Shown: one piece after another, positions 23,446 to 30,985 of the stretch
How the letters are laid out: each line of letters starts with the position of its first letter
Position numbering within the stretch: the first letter of the stretch is position 1
NCBI RefSeq assembly: GCF_965229315.1
Contig: NZ_CBDDJA010000001.1
Location: 62,001-126,000, forward strand
Source: Pelomonas sp965229315
GTDB lineage: Bacteria > Pseudomonadota > Gammaproteobacteria > Burkholderiales > Burkholderiaceae_C
Direction of reading: 5' to 3'
Length of the DNA stretch: 64,000 bases
The notes under the pieces: model-generated
The model's input: only the letters and a program-made list of their open reading frames with translations
Told to the model about the DNA's origin: nothing
The model's database searches: none
Made by a program: the position numbers and the translations under genes

Positions 23446-24468
23446 TCAATGTGTTTTGGTGACCTTGGCCAGATTCGGCGGCACGTCCGGGTTGAAGCCG
23501 CGCGCTCGCGCCAGCGCCTCGACCATCGGATAGAAGCTCTGCACGAGGGCGATGGGGTCGAGATCCTCGTTGCCCGTCGGGACGAGCGGCAGTTCGGCGC
23601 CGGGTGTGCCCAGCGGCGCGGCGAGCAGCACACGGCCACCGCGGCTGCGCATTTCTTCGGCAATCGCCAGCAGGCCGGCCTGCGCCGGGCCGCGCGGCGC
23701 GAACACCAGCAGCGGGTAGCCGTCGCGCACCAGCGCCATCGGGCCGTGCTTGACCTCTGCACCCGAGAACGCCTCGGCCTGGATGCCGCAGGTTTCCTTC
23801 AGCTTCAACGCCGCCTCCATCGCCACGGCCTGACCGGTGCCACGGCCCAGCACGAAGAGACGGTCGGCGTCCTGCAGCACCGGCAGCGCGGCGCTCCAGT
23901 CGAGCTGGCTCGCCTGCTCCAGCGCGATCGGCAGCACGTCCAGCGCGGCGCGCAGCGCATCGTCCTGCTGCCAGGCGGCGACGACGCGGGCGCCGGCCAC
24001 CAACTGGGCGATGTAGCTCTTGGTCGCGGCCACGCTCTTCTCCGGGCCGGCATGCAGCTCGAATACATGCTCGGCCGCAGCCGCGAGCGGCGAGCCGCTG
24101 GCGTTGACGAAGGCCACGGTGCGCGCACCGCCTTCGCGGAAGAAGGTCGTTGGCGCGATCAGGTCCGGGCTCTGCCCCGACTGCGAGAACGCCAGCGACA
24201 GCAGGCCCTCGCAGTGGATGCGGCTCTGGTACAGCGTGATCAGCGACATGGGCAGCGACGTGACGAGGCGCCCCAGCCGCGCCATGACGAGATAGGCCAG
24301 GTAGTGGGCCGCATGGTCGGAGCTGCCGCGGGCAATCGTCAGCACGCTGGTGGGCGGCACCTCCTGCAAAGCCTGGCCCAGGCGGGCGTAACTGAGCGGG
24401 TCGGCCGCCAACTGGCGGGCCACCGCGTCCGGCGCGCTCAGCGCCTCTTCAAGCATCAACGACGACAT
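23446..24468 (-). CDS. nagB-II: Glucosamine-6-phosphate deaminase, SIS type (NagB-II)
   Basis: 340 residues with two SIS sugar-isomerase domains (TIARGSSDHAAHYLAYL near residues 44-60; LGRGTGQAVAMEAALKLKET near 200-220). It resembles the isomerase half of glucosamine-fructose-6-P synthase without the glutaminase half, as in the NagB-II deaminases of Shewanella and xanthomonads. The predicted reaction is glucosamine-6-P to fructose-6-P plus ammonia. I start it at the ATG at 24468 (MSSLMLEEALSAPD), with GGTGAAGAG before it; this overlaps nagA by 20 bases. Confidence 0.85.
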   Translation of the reverse strand: MSSLMLEEALSAPDAVARQLAADPLSYARLGQALQEVPPTSVLTIARGSSDHAAHYLAYLVMARLGRLVTSLPMSLITLYQSRIHCEGLLSLAFSQSGQSPDLIAPTTFFREGGARTVAFVNASGSPLAAAAEHVFELHAGPEKSVAATKSYIAQLVAGARVVAAWQQDDALRAALDVLPIALEQASQLDWSAALPVLQDADRLFVLGRGTGQAVAMEAALKLKETCGIQAEAFSGAEVKHGPMALVRDGYPLLVFAPRGPAQAGLLAIAEEMRSRGGRVLLAAPLGTPGAELPLVPTGNEDLDPIALVQSFYPMVEALARARGFNPDVPPNLAKVTKTH

Positions 24469-25591
24469 CGATCTCTTCACCTTCCACAAACACCTGCCGC
24501 AGCGTCAGCCCGGCATCCATCACCACCACATCGGCCCAGGCCCCTTCGCTCAGGCGCCCGCGGTCAGGCAGGCCCAGGTAGTCCGCCGCCGCCGTGGACA
24601 CGCGCCGCGACGCCTCCGGCAGCGACAGGCCCAGCACGTGCACGAGATTGCGCAGCGCCTGGTCCATCGTCAGTGCGCTGCCGGCCAGCGTGCCCGCATG
24701 GGGGCCATCCGCCAGGCGCACGCCGCCCAGGCACTTGTGCACCGTGTGCTCGCCCAGCCGGTACTCGCCATCGGGCATGCCGGCCGCGGCCGTCGAGTCG
24801 GTCACGCAGAACAGACCCGGGATGCAGCGCAGCGCCGCGCGGATCGCGCCGGGGTGCACGTGCAACAGGTCGGGAATCAGCTCGGCGTACTCGGCATGCG
24901 CCAGCGCCGCGCCCACCATGCCGGGCTCGCGGTGATGCAGCGCACTCATCGCGTTGAAGAGGTGGGTGAAACCGGACGCGCCGGCCTGCAGCGCGGCCAC
25001 GCCGTCGGCGTAGCTGCCGTTGCTGTGGCCGATCTGCACGCGGATGCCGGCGTCGCGCAGCGGGCCGATCAGCGCGAGGTGGCCGGGCATCTCGGGCGCG
25101 AGCGTCAGCACCTTGATGGGCGCGAATTCGTTGAGCCGCTGCACCTCGGCCAGCGTTGCGGGGATGGCGTGCGCGGGCTGCGCGCCGAGACGCCCCGGGT
25201 TGATGTAGGGGCCTTCGAGGTGCACGCCCAGCACGCGCGCCGACTGCGCGCCCCGCTCTCGGCACACCGGACCCAGCGCCTTCAGCGCGGCCTCGATGTC
25301 GCGCAGTGGTGCCGTCATCGTCGTCGCCAGCAGGCTGGTGGTGCCGTGGCGGGCATGGCGGCGCGCGATGGTCGCGATGGCGTCGCCACCCTCCATCGTG
25401 TCGCGGCCGCCGCCGCCGTGCACATGGGTGTCGATGAAACCGGGCAGCAGCATGGCGCGGCCGTTCTCGCCGGCACGTGCGGGGTCGATGGGCGTGCCGC
25501 TGACATTGGCAATGCGCCCGCGCTCGATGTCCAGGCAGCCACTCACGACGCCTTGCGGCGTGAGGATGTCGCCTTCAAGTCGTCGTTTCAT
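24449..25591 (-). CDS. nagA: N-acetylglucosamine-6-phosphate deacetylase
   Basis: 380 residues of the amidohydrolase fold. The metal motif is PGFIDTHVHGGGGRDTMEG near residue 50, further metal ligands lie in VHLEGPYINP and IQIGHSNG-type segments, and the acidic catalytic residue is in CVTDSTAAAGMPDGEY. It removes acetate from GlcNAc-6-P to give glucosamine-6-P for the adjoining deaminase. The ATG at 25591 overlaps the regulator's stop (TGATG), showing tight coupling. Confidence 0.93.
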   Translation of the reverse strand: MKRRLEGDILTPQGVVSGCLDIERGRIANVSGTPIDPARAGENGRAMLLPGFIDTHVHGGGGRDTMEGGDAIATIARRHARHGTTSLLATTMTAPLRDIEAALKALGPVCRERGAQSARVLGVHLEGPYINPGRLGAQPAHAIPATLAEVQRLNEFAPIKVLTLAPEMPGHLALIGPLRDAGIRVQIGHSNGSYADGVAALQAGASGFTHLFNAMSALHHREPGMVGAALAHAEYAELIPDLLHVHPGAIRAALRCIPGLFCVTDSTAAAGMPDGEYRLGEHTVHKCLGGVRLADGPHAGTLAGSALTMDQALRNLVHVLGLSLPEASRRVSTAAADYLGLPDRGRLSEGAWADVVVMDAGLTLRQVFVEGEEIDVVVDA

Positions 25592-26319
25592 CAGTCCCTG
25601 CGCATCTCGGCAACGAAGTCGTAGTAGTCGCTGCGGCAGTAGGAATGCGTCAGCTCGACGGCCTGGCCGGAAGCCAGGTAGCCGACGCGTGTGATGAAGA
25701 GCACGGCGGCGCCCAACGCCACCTCCAGCAGGCCGGCGAGCTTGGCGTCCGCGTTCAGCGCGCGGATGTGCTGCAGCGCGCGCACGGGGGCGCGGTCGCC
25801 CAGGTGGGTGTAGAGCGACGCCTCGACCTTCTGCGGGTCGGGCAACACCGACTGCGGCAGCACGCTGACCTCGTAGGCCATGACGACCTGGTCCGCCAAA
25901 CGCAGCCGCTCCAGCCGCGCGACGCGCTCGCCGCTCTTGAGCTCCAGCGACAGCTGCTCGTCGGGTGCGGCCGGCGTGAAGCCGCGCAGCAGCCAGCGCG
26001 AGCTGGGCACGAAGCCGCGCTGGTGCAGCTCTTCGGAGAAGCTGGTCAGGCGTGTCAGCGGCTGCTCCAGCTTGGGCGCGATGTAGTTGCCCGAGCCGCG
26101 CTTGCGAATGATGAGGCCCTGCTCCACCAGCCGGTCGATGGCCTTGCGCGCGGTCACGCGCGACAGCGCCAGTTGCTCGGCCAGCACACGCTCTGAAGGC
26201 AGCGCCTCGTCGGCATGGAAGATGCCGTCGCGGATGGCTTGCGCCAGGCTCTGCGCCAGTTGCATGTACAGCGGCGACGCCGCATTGGGATCCGGTTTGA
26301 AATCGAAAACAGCGCTCAT
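25591..26319 (-). CDS. nagR: GntR/HutC-family transcriptional regulator of the GlcNAc locus
   Basis: 242 residues. An N-terminal winged helix-turn-helix (LPSERVLAEQLALSRVTARK, residues 41-60, then GSGNYI) is joined to a UTRA effector domain. The HutC subgroup includes NagR/DasR/NagQ, repressors that respond to GlcNAc-6-P or glucosamine-6-P. Placement inside the operon between the kinase and nagA supports that job. Its operators are probably the TGGT/ACCA half-sites at 27240-27364 and perhaps TTGGTACCAA at 12049-12058; this is inference. Start ATG overlaps the kinase stop by four bases. Confidence 0.85.
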   Translation of the reverse strand: MSAVFDFKPDPNAASPLYMQLAQSLAQAIRDGIFHADEALPSERVLAEQLALSRVTARKAIDRLVEQGLIIRKRGSGNYIAPKLEQPLTRLTSFSEELHQRGFVPSSRWLLRGFTPAAPDEQLSLELKSGERVARLERLRLADQVVMAYEVSVLPQSVLPDPQKVEASLYTHLGDRAPVRALQHIRALNADAKLAGLLEVALGAAVLFITRVGYLASGQAVELTHSYCRSDYYDFVAEMRRD

Positions 26320-27221
26320 GCGGGGTTCATGTCCTGTTGGATCAGCCAGAGCGCGCCGGTGGCGGCATCGCCCTGGGGTTCGACGCGGCGGGACTGCAAG
26401 GCCGGGCTGAGGCGGTTGCCCAGGCGCAGCGCGATGCTGCCCGCCAGCGCGAGCGGCAAGGTGGGGTGCAAGGCGGCCGCCAGCGCCTCCAGCGCGCGGG
26501 CGGCCTCGGCCAGCAGCGCGGCGGCGGCCGGATCATCGGCCTCGTGTTCGAACACCAGCGGCGCGAGGCTGGCGTAGCCGCCCTGGCCGGCCTGGGCGCA
26601 GAAACCCAGCAGCGCCTCGCGCGTCGTGCCGACCTGCTGCCAGACAGCCTGCACCAGCGCTCCGGCAGCGGCGCGGCTGTCGTAGGCGGCCTGCGCGAGC
26701 TTCATCGCCTGCTGGCCCAGCCAGGCGCCGCTGCCTTCGTCGCCGATCTGCCAGCCCCAGCCGCCCACCATGCGCCGGCTGCCGTCCGGCAGCAGTGCCT
26801 CGGCGACGGAGCCGGTGCCTGAGATGAGCAGCGCCCCGGGCTGCCCGCCATGGGCACCGAGCAAGGCGGCCAGACCGTCGGTGACGAGCGCGAACCGCGC
26901 CACGCCCGGATCGGCGGCGACAAAGGCCTTGAGTTGCGCGGGCACCCCGGTGCCGGACAAGCCCAGTCCCAGCGCACAATCCGCCAGCTCAAGGTCAGGC
27001 ACACCGGCATCGGCAATGGCCTCGGCGATGTGGCGCCAGGCCTGCCCTGCCCCCTGGCCCAGCGCCGACGGGCCGGCCTCGCCGCGACCCAGCACGCGCC
27101 CCGCCGTGTCGGCCACGACGGCCCGGGTGCTGGTGCCACCGCCGTCGATGCCGATGCACCAGCGCGGGGGTCGACCGGAGTCGCGAGAAGTCAGCAGGGA
27201 GGGATCGAGAGCAGGTGGCAT
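26316..27221 (-). CDS. nagK: N-acetylglucosamine kinase, BadF/BadG/ROK-like ATPase family
   Basis: 301 residues of the ASKHA fold. The phosphate-1 loop is GIDGGGTSTRAVVAD near residue 25, and the second nucleotide loop lies in LLISGTGSVAEA. GWGWQIGDEGSGAWLGQQAM near residue 145 is a BadF/BadG-type GlcNAc kinase signature. The predicted reaction is ATP plus GlcNAc to GlcNAc-6-P. It is the first gene of the ten-gene operon. The start at 27221 (MPPALDPSLLTSR) is the best ATG but has only a weak ribosome site; a GTG/TTG further upstream is possible. Confidence 0.85.
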   Translation of the reverse strand: MPPALDPSLLTSRDSGRPPRWCIGIDGGGTSTRAVVADTAGRVLGRGEAGPSALGQGAGQAWRHIAEAIADAGVPDLELADCALGLGLSGTGVPAQLKAFVAADPGVARFALVTDGLAALLGAHGGQPGALLISGTGSVAEALLPDGSRRMVGGWGWQIGDEGSGAWLGQQAMKLAQAAYDSRAAAGALVQAVWQQVGTTREALLGFCAQAGQGGYASLAPLVFEHEADDPAAAALLAEAARALEALAAALHPTLPLALAGSIALRLGNRLSPALQSRRVEPQGDAATGALWLIQQDMNPA

Positions 27222-27239
27222 GGTCGACAGGGATGGTCG

Positions 27240-27364
27240 ATACCACTCTAATACCAACAAACCAGTCCGTCAATTGGTTTTAAACTGGTCTACAGCCGCT
27301 GGTTGTAGGCTACGGGCCCGTTCAGCAAGGGCGTGGCGCGATCTCGCGATCGACAAGAATACCA
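27240..27364. promoter_or_regulatory. Divergent control region of the nag operon with repeated TGGT/ACCA half-sites
   Basis: Within 130 bases there are eight ACCA or TGGT words: gataccact, aataccaac, aaaccagtc, attggtttt, actggtcta, gctggttgt, aataccagt and aaaccaacc. AACCA-N10-TGGTT forms one inverted pair around 27258-27277. HutC-type regulators bind related TGGT-N-ACCA sites. The region lies between nagK (minus) and the TPR gene (plus), so both may be controlled. It is also clearly more AT-rich than its surroundings. Confidence 0.5.
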
Positions 27365-28858
27365 GTGAGAAACCAACCTGAAACCGCTGCCGTGTTCACG
27401 CTTCAACCCGCTGCTTCCGACGCCCTGGCCGAGCTGCTGGCGCGCATCGCCCGCGTCTCACACCGCCATCCTGCCGCCGCCGACCGCCTGCTGGACACGG
27501 TCAGCAGCCACGCTTTTGCGGCCAGCGACACCGCGGCCGGGGTCGATGCGCTGTACGCCCGCTTCGGCCTGCTGGAGCCGCGCGGCCGGGCGCTGGAGCT
27601 GCTGCCGGCGCTGGAGCAGGCCGGCGCGCTGGCGGCGGCCGGCCACTTCCCGGTGCAGGCGGCGCGCGTGTGCGAAGCGTTGGGGCGCATCGCCTACCAG
27701 CAGGGCGAGTACCAACTCGCCAGCGAACAGTGGTCGCGCGCGCTGGACCTGGCCGAGGTCAGCGGCCACCAGCAGACCGGCGTGGCGGCGCGCATCGGCC
27801 TGGGCCAGATCCACTACGCGCAGGCCGACTGGGCGCGTGGCCTGCGCCAGATGCGCAACGCGGGCGAGCACCTGGCAGGCGCGGACGACAGCTACCTGGC
27901 CGCCAAGCTGGCGCTGAACATCGGCGTGGGCAGCTTCGAGACGGGCGACCTGCCCGCGGCCGAGCGCCACTTCAGCCACGGCCTGGCCGCGGCGCGGCGC
28001 GGCGGCCACCGCGTCTTCGAGGCCGAGGCGCACTGGCACCTGGCGCGCGCGGCGCTGGCCCGCCAGCGCATGGACTGGGCGGTGGCCGACTGCCGGCTGG
28101 CGCTGGACATCGCCGTGCGCCAGGGCTACCCCTGGCTGGAGGCCGCCGCCAGCCGCACCTGGACCGAGATCGCGCTGGCCCGGGGCGACACGGCCGCCGC
28201 CATCCGCTCCACACGCCACGGCCTGGCGCTGGCGCAGCGCATCCAGGCCCGTGCACAGGCGCGGCAGGCGCACCTGCAGCTCGCGCAGTTGCTGCAGACC
28301 GAGCACGACGCGGCCGGCGCGCTGGAGCACCTGTGGCAGCACCTGGCGCTGCAGTCCGAGATCGAGCGCCTCTCGCTGCCTGCCCGTGCGACGCTGGCGG
28401 CGCCCCCCGCCGACGAAGGCGGCGCCCCCGTGACGCCGGAAGAGCTGCTGCTGCACCTGTGCGGCCAGCGCCCGCGGCTGGCCGCCGCACCGCCGACCGA
28501 GGCGCTGGCGGAACTGAAGGCGGCCAGCGTGCGCATCCTGGGGTTGGCCCATGTCGTGCACTGGCAGGTCGGCACGCCGGGCGGGCTGAACGCCGCCGGC
28601 CAGCCGCGCTACCTCGACCTGCTGACCCGCCACGCCGCGCCCCTGGCGCTGCCGGACGCGGCGCTGCACCCCTGCCACGCGGAGCTGGCCGGCCTCAACG
28701 GCGCGGCCGAGGCGCGCATCGAGGTGCCGCTGTACGACGGCGCCCGGCTCGTCGGCGCGCTGTGGCTGGTCGACGCGCGGGCGACACGGGCATGGACGCG
28801 CCAGGAGCTGCTGATCGCCAGCCAGCTCGCGCTGCTCTTCGAAGCCCAGACCCGCTGA
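27365..28858 (+). CDS. TPR-repeat protein with C-terminal GAF-like domain
   Basis: 497 residues, function not recognised. From about residue 60 to 350 helix pairs repeat with the TPR pattern (ALGRIAYQQGEYQLASEQWS; RIGLGQIHYAQADWARGLRQ; LNIGVGSFETGDLPAAERHF). The last ~130 residues (ASVRILGLAHVVHWQVG ... VPLYDGARLVGALWLVDA ... QLALLFEAQ) look like a GAF sensor domain. In related proteins a GGDEF or kinase domain follows, but here a stop comes right after GAF. The start is uncertain: GTG at 27365 or GTG at 27389. It is divergent from the nag operon and may share its control region. Confidence 0.65.
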   Translation: MRNQPETAAVFTLQPAASDALAELLARIARVSHRHPAAADRLLDTVSSHAFAASDTAAGVDALYARFGLLEPRGRALELLPALEQAGALAAAGHFPVQAARVCEALGRIAYQQGEYQLASEQWSRALDLAEVSGHQQTGVAARIGLGQIHYAQADWARGLRQMRNAGEHLAGADDSYLAAKLALNIGVGSFETGDLPAAERHFSHGLAAARRGGHRVFEAEAHWHLARAALARQRMDWAVADCRLALDIAVRQGYPWLEAAASRTWTEIALARGDTAAAIRSTRHGLALAQRIQARAQARQAHLQLAQLLQTEHDAAGALEHLWQHLALQSEIERLSLPARATLAAPPADEGGAPVTPEELLLHLCGQRPRLAAAPPTEALAELKAASVRILGLAHVVHWQVGTPGGLNAAGQPRYLDLLTRHAAPLALPDAALHPCHAELAGLNGAAEARIEVPLYDGARLVGALWLVDARATRAWTRQELLIASQLALLFEAQTR

Positions 28859-29614
28859 TCACACCCCGCGCATGCGCCCCTCGCGCTGCGGCGCGTCGCG
28901 CACCAGTTCGCCGATCAGCGCGGCCTCGGGCAGCTGCGCCCAGTAGCGCACCGGCATCTCCCTCTTCATCGCCGCGACCTTCAGCCGCGCCGGATTGAAG
29001 ATGCTGCGGTAGTAGGTCAGCCACAGGGCCTCGCCGGCATCCTCGGGCGGCGCGTCTTCCCGCCGCGCCGGGCCGGCCCCGGTCAGCCGCCGGCCGTCCC
29101 AGTGCAGGCAGCCGCGCGGCGTCAGGATGGCCCACGGGTGCTGCGCAAAGCGGCGCACGAAGAAGGGGGCCACCGCGCGCAGGATGTGGTGCGCGGGCTC
29201 GAACCAGGCGACGTGACGACGGCCCCGCGCGGCATGTTCGTCCACCACCTCGCGAAAGCGCACGAAGGCGTGCATCTTGTGGATCTCGCGGTCCACCTGC
29301 CGGGCCAGCGACTGCAGGCGGCGGCGGTCGGGGTCGAGCACGTCGGCCCACAGGCCCGGCTCGCGCTGCAGGCGGCGGGCGAAGGCGAGCAGGCGGGCGT
29401 AGCGCGCGTCGTCGGCATGCATGGCGACGCGCCGGCCGAGATCGTGCCAGCCCTCGGGCGGCCGCCAGGCTTGCACGTGGGACTGCGCAGGCGCGCCGAA
29501 CAGCGCCGCCTGGGCGCCGACATCGCGCGTCCAGTCGGCGTCGCCCGCCAGCAGCGCCGGCAGCTGCGCGGCGAAACCGTCCCAGTCGGCAGGGAAGCGC
29601 AGCGGCAGCGTCAT
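28859..29614 (-). CDS. DUF4130 / TIGR03915-type DNA metabolism protein
   Basis: 251 residues. The C-terminal part WLTYYRSIFNPARLKVAAMK followed by EMPVRYWAQLPEA matches the SAM-linked DNA metabolism family, which in other bacteria is fused to a UdgX-type uracil-DNA glycosylase. Here it stands alone. Its ATG overlaps the stop of the radical SAM gene (TGATG), so the two are one unit under the LexA box at 30875. The biochemical role is not established; binding of uracil-DNA adducts or repair has been suggested for the family. The 3' end abuts the TPR gene with no gap. Confidence 0.8.
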   Translation of the reverse strand: MTLPLRFPADWDGFAAQLPALLAGDADWTRDVGAQAALFGAPAQSHVQAWRPPEGWHDLGRRVAMHADDARYARLLAFARRLQREPGLWADVLDPDRRRLQSLARQVDREIHKMHAFVRFREVVDEHAARGRRHVAWFEPAHHILRAVAPFFVRRFAQHPWAILTPRGCLHWDGRRLTGAGPARREDAPPEDAGEALWLTYYRSIFNPARLKVAAMKREMPVRYWAQLPEAALIGELVRDAPQREGRMRGV

Positions 29615-30867
29615 CAGAACAGCACGGCCTGCTGCGGCTGCGGCGCCGGCCGCGACAAGGCCATCACGTCGGCGGCACGAGGCCGGTGATCCACGGCGAC
29701 GAGAAAGGGCAGCGCGCGCTTCACGGCCGGGCCCAGCGCCAGCAGGTCGGCCCGGCGCAGGCGGCGCAGCTGCCGCGCGGCCAGCAGCTTGTCCACCGAG
29801 CCCACGCCCAGGCCGGGCACGCGCAGCAACGCCTCGCGCGGCGCGCGGTCGACGTCGAGCGGAAACGTCGCCGGGTGGGCCAGCGCCCAGGCGAGCTTGG
29901 GGTCGTGGTGCAGCGACAGGAAGCCGGCGTCGGTGACGATCTCGTCGGCGTTGAAGCCGTAGAAGCGCATCAGCCAGTCGGCCTGGTACAGCCGGTGTTC
30001 GCGCATCAGCGGCGCGGCCTGCGGCGGCAACGCACGGCTGGCGTGCGGGATGGGGCTGTAGGCCGAGTAGTAGACGCGCCGCAGGCCCTGCCCGGTGTAG
30101 AGCCGGCTGGACAGCTGCAGCACGGCGCGGTCGTCCGAGGCATCGGCACCAACGATGAGCTGCGTGCTCTGCCCGGCGGGTGCGAACGCCGGTGGCTTGG
30201 CCGCACGCGCCGCGGCGCCGGGCAGGGCGCGCACGCCTTCAGCCTCGCGCTTCGCCTCCTTCGCGGCCTGCAGCCGCAGGTGGATGCGCGACATCGTGCG
30301 CTCGATGCCCACGGCATCCTTCTCAGGCGCCAGGGCCTTGAGGCTGGCCGCGCTGGGCAGCTCGACATTGATGGACAGCCGATCCGCATAGCGCCCGGCG
30401 CGCTCGACCAGTTCGGGCGACGCATCGGGAATGGTCTTGAGGTGGATGTAGCCCTTGAAGTGCTCCTGCTCGCGCAGCCGCCGGGCGACCTCGATGACCT
30501 GCTCCATCGTGTAGTCGGGCGTGCGGATGATGCCGCTGGACAGGAACAGGCCTTCGATGACGTTGCGCCGGTAGAAGGACAGCGTCAGCTGCACCACCTC
30601 GTCGATGCTGAAGCGTGCGCGACGCACGTCGCTGGACTTGCGGTTGATGCAGTACAGGCAGTCGTAGACGCACCAGTTGGTCAGCAGGATCTTCAGCAGC
30701 GACACGCAGCGGCCGTCCGGCGTGTAGGCGTGGCAGATGCCGGCGCCTGTCGTCGAGCCTATGCCCTGGCCGTCACGCGAATCGCGCCTGGCGCCGCCGC
30801 TGCTGGCGCAGGAGGCGTCGTACTTGGCGGCGTCCGCCAGCACGGCGAGCTTGTCCTGAACGTCCAT
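29614..30867 (-). CDS. Radical SAM protein, putative DNA modification/repair (TIGR03916 type)
   Basis: 417 residues. The iron-sulfur motif CVYDCLYC places C66, C70 and C73 in the CX3CX2C spacing of radical SAM enzymes. The C-terminus has a helix-hairpin-helix-like segment (LLRVPGLGVGSVDKLL), as expected for a nucleic-acid-binding protein. I start it at the ATG at 30867 (MDVQDKLAVLADAAKYD), eight bases downstream of a perfect LexA box; the longer in-frame start at 30894 would run through the operator. No clear ribosome site is seen. The family always pairs with the DUF4130 protein encoded next. Confidence 0.85.
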   Translation of the reverse strand: MDVQDKLAVLADAAKYDASCASSGGARRDSRDGQGIGSTTGAGICHAYTPDGRCVSLLKILLTNWCVYDCLYCINRKSSDVRRARFSIDEVVQLTLSFYRRNVIEGLFLSSGIIRTPDYTMEQVIEVARRLREQEHFKGYIHLKTIPDASPELVERAGRYADRLSINVELPSAASLKALAPEKDAVGIERTMSRIHLRLQAAKEAKREAEGVRALPGAAARAAKPPAFAPAGQSTQLIVGADASDDRAVLQLSSRLYTGQGLRRVYYSAYSPIPHASRALPPQAAPLMREHRLYQADWLMRFYGFNADEIVTDAGFLSLHHDPKLAWALAHPATFPLDVDRAPREALLRVPGLGVGSVDKLLAARQLRRLRRADLLALGPAVKRALPFLVAVDHRPRAADVMALSRPAPQPQQAVLF

Positions 30868-30874
30868 TTCAATA

Positions 30875-30890
30875 CTGTATATGCATACAG
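30875..30890 (-). promoter_or_regulatory. LexA (SOS) operator
   Basis: CTGTATATGCATACAG is a perfect match to CTGT-N8-ACAG with an AT-rich, nearly palindromic core. It lies 8-23 bases upstream of the ATG at 30867, where LexA would block transcription of the radical SAM-DUF4130 operon until DNA damage. The catalase on the other side starts 96 bases away and may or may not be affected. Confidence 0.85.
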
Positions 30891-30985
30891 CCACTGCGTG
30901 GGAGTTGTATCCAGCGCCAAGTCCTACACCCGTGATCGAGGCGGCTTCCTAGAGTCTTCGCACCCAGCCAACGCCAGGAGCCTTC

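Noticed and set aside
24469..24489. TTG start giving NagB-II seven extra residues
   Set aside because: The ATG at 24468 has a better ribosome site and fits the family start.
30868..30894. Upstream ATG for the radical SAM gene
   Set aside because: It would place the LexA operator inside the coding sequence and adds residues not seen in the family.
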